A stretch of DNA of 19,852 nucleotides. Origin: Segatella salivae DSM 15606 (lineage in GTDB: Bacteria; Bacteroidota; Bacteroidia; Bacteroidales; Bacteroidaceae). A model generated the notes under the pieces. That model saw only the letters and a list, made by a program, of their open reading frames with translations, ran no database searches and was not told the origin of the DNA. A program made the position numbers and the translations under genes. The DNA lies in NCBI RefSeq assembly GCF_000185845.1, contig NZ_GL629647.1, positions 2,788,201 through 2,808,052 on the forward strand. The letters run 5' to 3'. This document shows positions 16,346 to 19,852 of this stretch, piece by piece. Each line of letters begins with the position of its first letter. Position 1 is the stretch's first letter.

Positions 16346-17008
16346 CTATTTGTTTTTCTTATTATGCAGGTTATTCTGCATCAAACTATCCGCCTTTTGT
16401 TTTAATTCCATGTCGTAATCATCGGCTTTTTCCTTGATTAGTTTGATAATCTTTTCATTGCGATGAATGTCAAATACATCGTTAAGCCATAGGATTTCCT
16501 TTGGACTACATCCTCTCCAAACTCTGATGATTCGGAATTTCAAGGCATCATCCTTGTATTTCTGTTTGCTTTGCCATAAGATATAATTGCCGACCAAAGA
16601 AACAAAACAGAGGACAGACATTGCTACCACAGTAGTAAAGGCTTTCGATGACTTGATGTCAAAGCTATGCCTGTGAATCTGTTCCTGTGGTTGCGGATGC
16701 TCTTTCTGTTCCTGCCATTCGTGCAACATGGTCAAGACGCTTGCCACCAATTTGTCCATGGATTTAGTCTCCTCGTCCTTGATGCGTACTTGTACTCCAA
16801 TATACTTGTTAATCACGTCTTTTGTACGCTGTTCATACTGATTGAGCAATTCCTGTTCTTTCTGCTCATCACTTTGTGCTAGTGTAGATTGAACAGGGAG
16901 GGAAACAGAACCGTTCTCCTTTTCTTTCAACTCCTTTAGCTCCCTGTAAATTGTCTCCAGTTTGTTTTTGATTTCCTCAAAGAGGACAAATGTATTATTA
17001 TCAGCCAT
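16346..17008 (-). CDS. Mobilization-operon membrane-anchored coiled-coil protein
   Basis: This 220-residue protein starts 2 nt after the relaxase stop, so it is translationally linked to it. The N-terminal 110 residues are charged and helical, probably coiled coil (FEEIKNKLETIYRELKELKEKE, split by a Q/S-rich stretch). One hydrophobic helix (about 124-145, FTTVVAMSVLCFVSLVGNYI) is followed by a positively charged helical C-terminal tail. Small proteins of this layout are frequent as the third gene of Bacteroidetes mobilization operons. Their role is not well defined, perhaps tethering the relaxosome at the membrane or coupling protein. The stop is 21 nt from the composite transposon, which now separates the operon from its likely terminator. 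Confidence 0.8.
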   Translation of the reverse strand: MADNNTFVLFEEIKNKLETIYRELKELKEKENGSVSLPVQSTLAQSDEQKEQELLNQYEQRTKDVINKYIGVQVRIKDEETKSMDKLVASVLTMLHEWQEQKEHPQPQEQIHRHSFDIKSSKAFTTVVAMSVLCFVSLVGNYILWQSKQKYKDDALKFRIIRVWRGCSPKEILWLNDVFDIHRNEKIIKLIKEKADDYDMELKQKADSLMQNNLHNKKNK

Positions 17009-17010
17009 AG

Positions 17011-17931
17011 TTATAAATGTATTTTACGTTTTTTCTTTTTCTTCTTTTTATCAAGTGTGTTGTAAACCTCCGCAGGGACAGTACCATGAGTTTGAAACAA
17101 ATCGAATCCTCCTTCTATGAGGTTGTTGGTAATTTCGCTCGTAACACTTGCAACATTAGATATAAGATTTATCGTTCCTTGTATCTGCTGTTCGTGTTCC
17201 CTGTTATTTTGTTGCAGGGCAAAGTCTATCTTGGAATAACTGAAACTCCTATCCACCTTTGAACCGTTGAAATGATAACCGTTCTTTTCAAAGATGATAC
17301 CCTGCACCTCCTGTGAGTTGCTTTTGAACTTAAAGCGGACATCAATATCTTGCTTTTTCAAGTGAGCAAGAAGGTCTTTCCAATTCCTGCACTGAGCAAT
17401 CTCTGCTTTCAACGTCTGATAGATTTCATATTTGGTCTTATCGGGTTCTTTCAAGCGGTGTTCCTTGACATTCTCCTTGCCACCAGCAAAGTACAAACCA
17501 TATTTGATTGTCAGTTCCTTGCAAATCTTCTCACTCCTGAATCGGTCGTTACGGTCAGAAATGGTCTTTCCATTATTATCTGTGCGATTGAAAGCGATAT
17601 GAACGTGTGGATGTTCCTTGTCGAAATGGCGACCGATGATGTACTGTGTATCTTTTATTCCCATCTTCTCCATGTACTCACGAGCCACTTTCGCCATCCA
17701 GTCATTGCTGAGTTTGGAAGAATCCTGTGCGGAGAAACTCAAGGAGGTATGCCCCACAACCTTGCTTACTCGTGGATTCAGTTCTGTCTGGTCGATGAAA
17801 CTTTGGACAATATGGTTGATGCTCTCCGTTCTCACTCCGGAACTATCAATGAGTTCCGTTCCTTTCTTCGGGTCAAGGATGTAATTGATTACACCCTTGA
17901 AGCCCGAACCCTTCATTATCTTGGCAATCAT
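17011..17931 (-). CDS. Relaxase / mobilization nuclease (MOBP-type, Bacteroidetes)
   Basis: This 306-residue DNA strand transferase nicks at oriT to start conjugative mobilization. It opens with MIAKIMKGSGFKGVINYILD, where Y17 is the candidate catalytic tyrosine. It carries VVGHTSLSFS (H61) and the metal-binding cluster KEHPHVHIAFNRTDNNGK (H107, H109, H111), as in PF03432 relaxases. The length is short, without a fused primase or helicase, which is normal for mobilizable elements that borrow transfer machinery from a resident conjugative element. The C-terminus ends in a run of lysines. Its ATG overlaps the mobC-like stop by four bases (ATGA), showing coupled translation. All motifs look intact, so mobilization may still be possible. 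Confidence 0.95.
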   Translation of the reverse strand: MIAKIMKGSGFKGVINYILDPKKGTELIDSSGVRTESINHIVQSFIDQTELNPRVSKVVGHTSLSFSAQDSSKLSNDWMAKVAREYMEKMGIKDTQYIIGRHFDKEHPHVHIAFNRTDNNGKTISDRNDRFRSEKICKELTIKYGLYFAGGKENVKEHRLKEPDKTKYEIYQTLKAEIAQCRNWKDLLAHLKKQDIDVRFKFKSNSQEVQGIIFEKNGYHFNGSKVDRSFSYSKIDFALQQNNREHEQQIQGTINLISNVASVTSEITNNLIEGGFDLFQTHGTVPAEVYNTLDKKKKKKKRKIHL

Positions 17932-18281
17932 TTTCGTATCAGATTTAGAATTTCGTCAATCTTGCCAATGATGATTTTGTGGAAAGGAGCAACGATATGA
18001 AACCCCTCCGCATTGGCACGATGCGCCAACTGATTGAGATTGTTTGCCATGCCACACAGCTTGCGGATGAAGTCTGCTTGCTCTATGGTCAGTCGTTCAA
18101 TGACATTTCCTTTATCAAGAACTTTTCTTACAAACTCACTCATGGTTACTCCTGCGCTTTTGGCTTTGCCTTTGAGCGTATAGTAATCCTGCGTATTCAG
18201 TTTCACCGTGATGCGGTATTTCTTCTTTTCGGCTACGCCCTTGGTTGGACGACCACCTTTTTTATATTCTGTTTTTATCAT
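17928..18281 (-). CDS. MobC-like ribbon-helix-helix relaxosome accessory protein
   Basis: A protein of about 117 residues starting MIKTEYKKGGRPTKG. KKYRITVKLNTQDYYTLKGK followed by AGVTMSEFVRKVL (about 20-55) is a ribbon-helix-helix-type DNA-binding region. LCGMANNLNQLAHRANAEGF (about 75-94) is the signature of the MobC family. Such proteins bind oriT and help the relaxase open and nick DNA. I start at 18281 rather than the longer frame to 18428, because the extension runs through the oriT-like repeat and looks like no protein. The gene overlaps the relaxase start by four bases and lies directly beside its presumed target site. Confidence 0.92.
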   Translation of the reverse strand: MIKTEYKKGGRPTKGVAEKKKYRITVKLNTQDYYTLKGKAKSAGVTMSEFVRKVLDKGNVIERLTIEQADFIRKLCGMANNLNQLAHRANAEGFHIVAPFHKIIIGKIDEILNLIRK

Positions 18282-18424
18282 ACTTGTTTCTTTAATTTGA
18301 TTTGATGGAGACCAGCGGGATAATCCTCTGCAACGACTGTCAGGAGGTGGAGCAAGTGGTTTTGGTATGCCCAAAACATAAACTTGCTCCCCGAAAAACA
18401 GATTATGCAAAGCAAATCCTACAA
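18282..18424. other. oriT-like region with nested inverted repeat
   Basis: This non-coding gap between the primase and the mobC-like gene holds a two-level palindrome. The outer arms are GGAGCAAGT (18349-18357) and ACTTGCTCC (18382-18390), both perfect 9-mers. The inner arms are GTTTTGG (18359-18365) and CCAAAAC (18371-18377) around TATGC. Such repeats next to mobC and the relaxase are typical of transfer origins in MOBP systems. The nick site cannot be fixed by eye; it would be expected beside an arm of the repeat. Confidence 0.75.
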
Positions 18425-19315
18425 TCATAGCTTAATCCCTTTGGTCTTCTTATTTTCAGCTTTCTCTGAATGCTTGAATTCAGCACATAAATACTCATTT
18501 AGATCTTTATAATTCTGGAAGACGGAAGAGCAGTCTTGAACATCAAAATCGTCTCTCTTAAGTTGTTCTAAAGTTCGCTTTCCTCCTTCATCATTATCTA
18601 AATATGAACAGATGAGTTTGTGCTTTGAAAGAAAAAATCTTGATTTTTTGATATTATTAATCGAGTTAAGTATCAGTGCAGCTTTCTTCTCTTCATCTGG
18701 ACTCATCGTAAGCAGACTAAGATAATCTATAAAACCTTCAAACAGATTGATTTGTTTCGAAGGACTGGGAACATACGAGATATCGGAAGGAGGCAAACAC
18801 CCTTTGGAGTATGGATTGCGCAACGCATAACCATAAGAATTGTTTGGGAAGCCTATTGCGTAAAAACTCCTATCACCAATTCTATAATGGATTTCCCTAC
18901 AATATTTTTTCGCAATGTTCAGATTGATTCCTCTATGTGTGAAATATTCTATGAGATTCGGATGACATAGGTTGGTAGAGCCGATAATCTCTATACGTGA
19001 TTGGCTTGGAGAAATTGTTTTGCTATTAGCTATGGACAATTTCGGCAGGATATTTTGTTTGCCATTAAACAACTCTATAGCTTGTATTAAACTGCAATTA
19101 TGTAATTTCATAACTAAATCTATAAGACTCCCACCTTCATCAAGAGCAAAGTCATACTATAGATTTTGGTTATAATCAACTTTGAAACTTGGAGTATGTT
19201 CATTTCGGAATGGACTTTTATACATTCCGTAATAGCCATAATTCTTTATAGGGTATATAGACATACTACCTAAGTAATCTTTAATTGATATTGCTTTAAT
19301 TTCATCTATTGTCAT
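18425..19315 (-). pseudogene. CHC2/TOPRIM-type DNA primase, interrupted by an amber codon
   Basis: The full gene spans 297 codons from ATG 19315 (MTIDEIKAISIKDYLGSM). The N-terminal part holds the zinc-finger-like block SPFRNEHTPSFKVDYNQNL. It is then cut by TAG at 19157-19159 (codon 53), exactly where relatives have tryptophan in NLWYDFALDEGGSLIDL. The downstream frame is undamaged. It keeps TOPRIM signatures INLFEGFIDYLSLL and LICSYLDNDEGGKRT, so a single TGG-to-TAG change explains the break. Element-borne primases prime the transferred or replicating strand. A TOPRIM-only product from ATG 19111 is possible, but would lack the zinc-finger part. The gene lies between the HTH remnant and oriT, its normal place in this module. 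Confidence 0.85.
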
Positions 19316-19335
19316 ACTTGTAACTTTTAAGTTTA

Positions 19336-19482
19336 GTACTTACTACAATGTGATATTCTTGTAAGTCATTGACAATGAAAGAAAAATATGTAGTACTAAC
19401 TATCTTTGTAGTAATCATTGCACATGTATATGGTCGGTTGGTAGTAATGAGGTAGTAATACCTTATATCATTATTTACTACG
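19336..19482. repeat. Cluster of GTAGTA boxes between HTH and primase
   Basis: The 164-bp gap has GTAGTAAT at 19408-19415, 19441-19448 and 19452-19459. It also has GTAGTACTA at 19390-19398 (containing the palindrome TAGTACTA), and inverted copies TACTAC at 19341-19346 and TTTACTAC near 19474-19481. This density is suggestive of binding sites for a replication, excision or regulatory protein. No gene is seen in the gap. Confidence 0.55.
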
Positions 19483-19484
19483 GT

Positions 19485-19667
19485 CTAAACCGTGGGTTTG
19501 GCTTTCCCTATAAGTTTACACGCATCATCTATTCCAATAGGAATACGTTTGGGAGGGACAACAGGTGTTTGTCCTTTACATACTAAATACTTGATTTCAG
19601 CAACTTCGCTGACTAAGTGAGCAACTGCCTTTGGTAAGTTCTCAAAAGTGATTTCATTTTGTACCAT
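19485..19667 (-). pseudogene. Truncated helix-turn-helix (excisionase-like) protein
   Basis: This 60-residue frame, MVQNEITFENLPKAVAHLVS through PPKRIPIGIDDACKLIGKAKPTV, matches the start of the roughly 100-residue Bacteroidetes HTH proteins that precede primase in mobilizable elements. Those continue after PTV with a Y-x-L-x-R-K-G recognition helix and a wing. Here a TAG follows PTV directly and the next bases do not resemble the family. The second half of the DNA-binding domain is therefore missing. The break coincides with a palindrome, ACGGTCTAAACCGT (19480-19493), and the edge of the GTAGTA cluster. The product is probably non-functional, although a short product cannot be excluded. Confidence 0.65.
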
Positions 19668-19699
19668 AATACTTGTTATTGATTTTTACGGTGCAAATG

Positions 19700-19742
19700 A
19701 AAAAAGTGTTTCCTCTGTGTCCTAAGACACTGAAGAAACACT
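19700..19742 (-). terminator. Strong intrinsic terminator upstream of the HTH gene
   Basis: AGTGTTTC (19705-19712) pairs with GAAACACT (19735-19742), and inside them GTGTC (19717-19721) pairs with GACAC (19726-19730). On the minus strand the stem is followed by a T-run over 19700-19705. It probably ends a transcript coming from a gene right of the window, or attenuates into the HTH gene. Confidence 0.7.
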
Positions 19743-19852
19743 ATAAAAACACAATAGGTTTGTGTGTTATTCTGTTATTTGGTGGTCTGAAAGGCTTTGT
19801 ACAATAGGTATAGTGCCTTTCTTCTCATACTTAAAGTTGATTTACCAAGTTT
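19743..19852. other. Right-edge non-coding stretch
   Basis: I see no supported gene here. The sequence is AT-rich and presumably leads to the next gene of the element beyond the window. Confidence 0.5.

Noticed and set aside
18282..18428. 49-codon N-terminal extension of the MobC-like protein
   Set aside because: It runs through the nested inverted repeat of the oriT-like region and shows no family similarity; MIKTEYKKGGRPTKG is the normal start.
19480..19493. Palindrome ACGGTCTAAACCGT as a terminator
   Set aside because: The stem is only 5 bp and no T-run follows on either strand; kept only as a possible breakpoint.
19697..19807. 36-codon plus-strand frame MKKVFPLCPK
   Set aside because: It is formed by the terminator hairpin itself, and the opposite strand makes sense as a terminator with a T-run.

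Overview
The window reads as part of an integrative/mobilizable element from a Bacteroidales-type genome (Bacteroides, Prevotella, Parabacteroides or a relative). The evidence is the IS1380-family insertion sequences of the type common in Bacteroidetes, the HTH-primase-MobC-relaxase module typical of Bacteroidetes mobilizable elements, promoter-like TAnnTTTG boxes, the absence of clear Shine-Dalgarno sites, and AT-rich coding. Apart from the insertion-sequence remnants, every gene lies on the minus strand, so transcription runs from the right edge to the left.

Right part (about 16.3-19.85 kb): the mobility module. In transcription order it holds a terminator hairpin, a truncated helix-turn-helix (excisionase-like) gene, a cluster of GTAGTA boxes, a CHC2/TOPRIM-type primase broken by an in-frame amber codon, an oriT-like nested inverted repeat, a MobC-like ribbon-helix-helix accessory protein, a relaxase with the HxH metal motif, and a small membrane-anchored coiled-coil protein. 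The last three genes overlap or nearly touch.

Middle (12.72-16.32 kb): a complete 3.6-kb composite transposon. Two different internally deleted copies of the same IS1380-family element lie in the same orientation and flank one FRG-domain gene. The outer ends carry a matching 5-bp target duplication (TCTTA). Removing the transposon and one TCTTA copy rebuilds a long terminator-like hairpin between the mobilization operon and the next operon.

Left part (0.27-12.65 kb): a defence cluster. In order it contains an XRE regulator, a Bro-N-like/Fic protein whose 5' end is shifted by one base at an A6 tract, a type III restriction subunit (res), a type III adenine methyltransferase (mod), an 1155-residue SIR2-headed protein, a 575-residue PD-(D/E)XK-type nuclease, and an AbiJ-like abortive-infection protein preceded by an attenuator-like hairpin. 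An 18-bp repeat at the mod/SIR2 junction suggests that the SIR2-nuclease pair was joined to the type III R-M operon later. A four-unit 41-bp array of hairpins reaches the left edge.

Working model (inference): a mobilizable defence island. The R-M part polices incoming DNA. The SIR2 pair, AbiJ-like protein, Fic and FRG proteins are candidate back-up abortive-infection modules. The SIR2 plus PD-(D/E)XK pair is the best candidate for an undescribed system, and the FRG composite transposon is the best-supported structural discovery.
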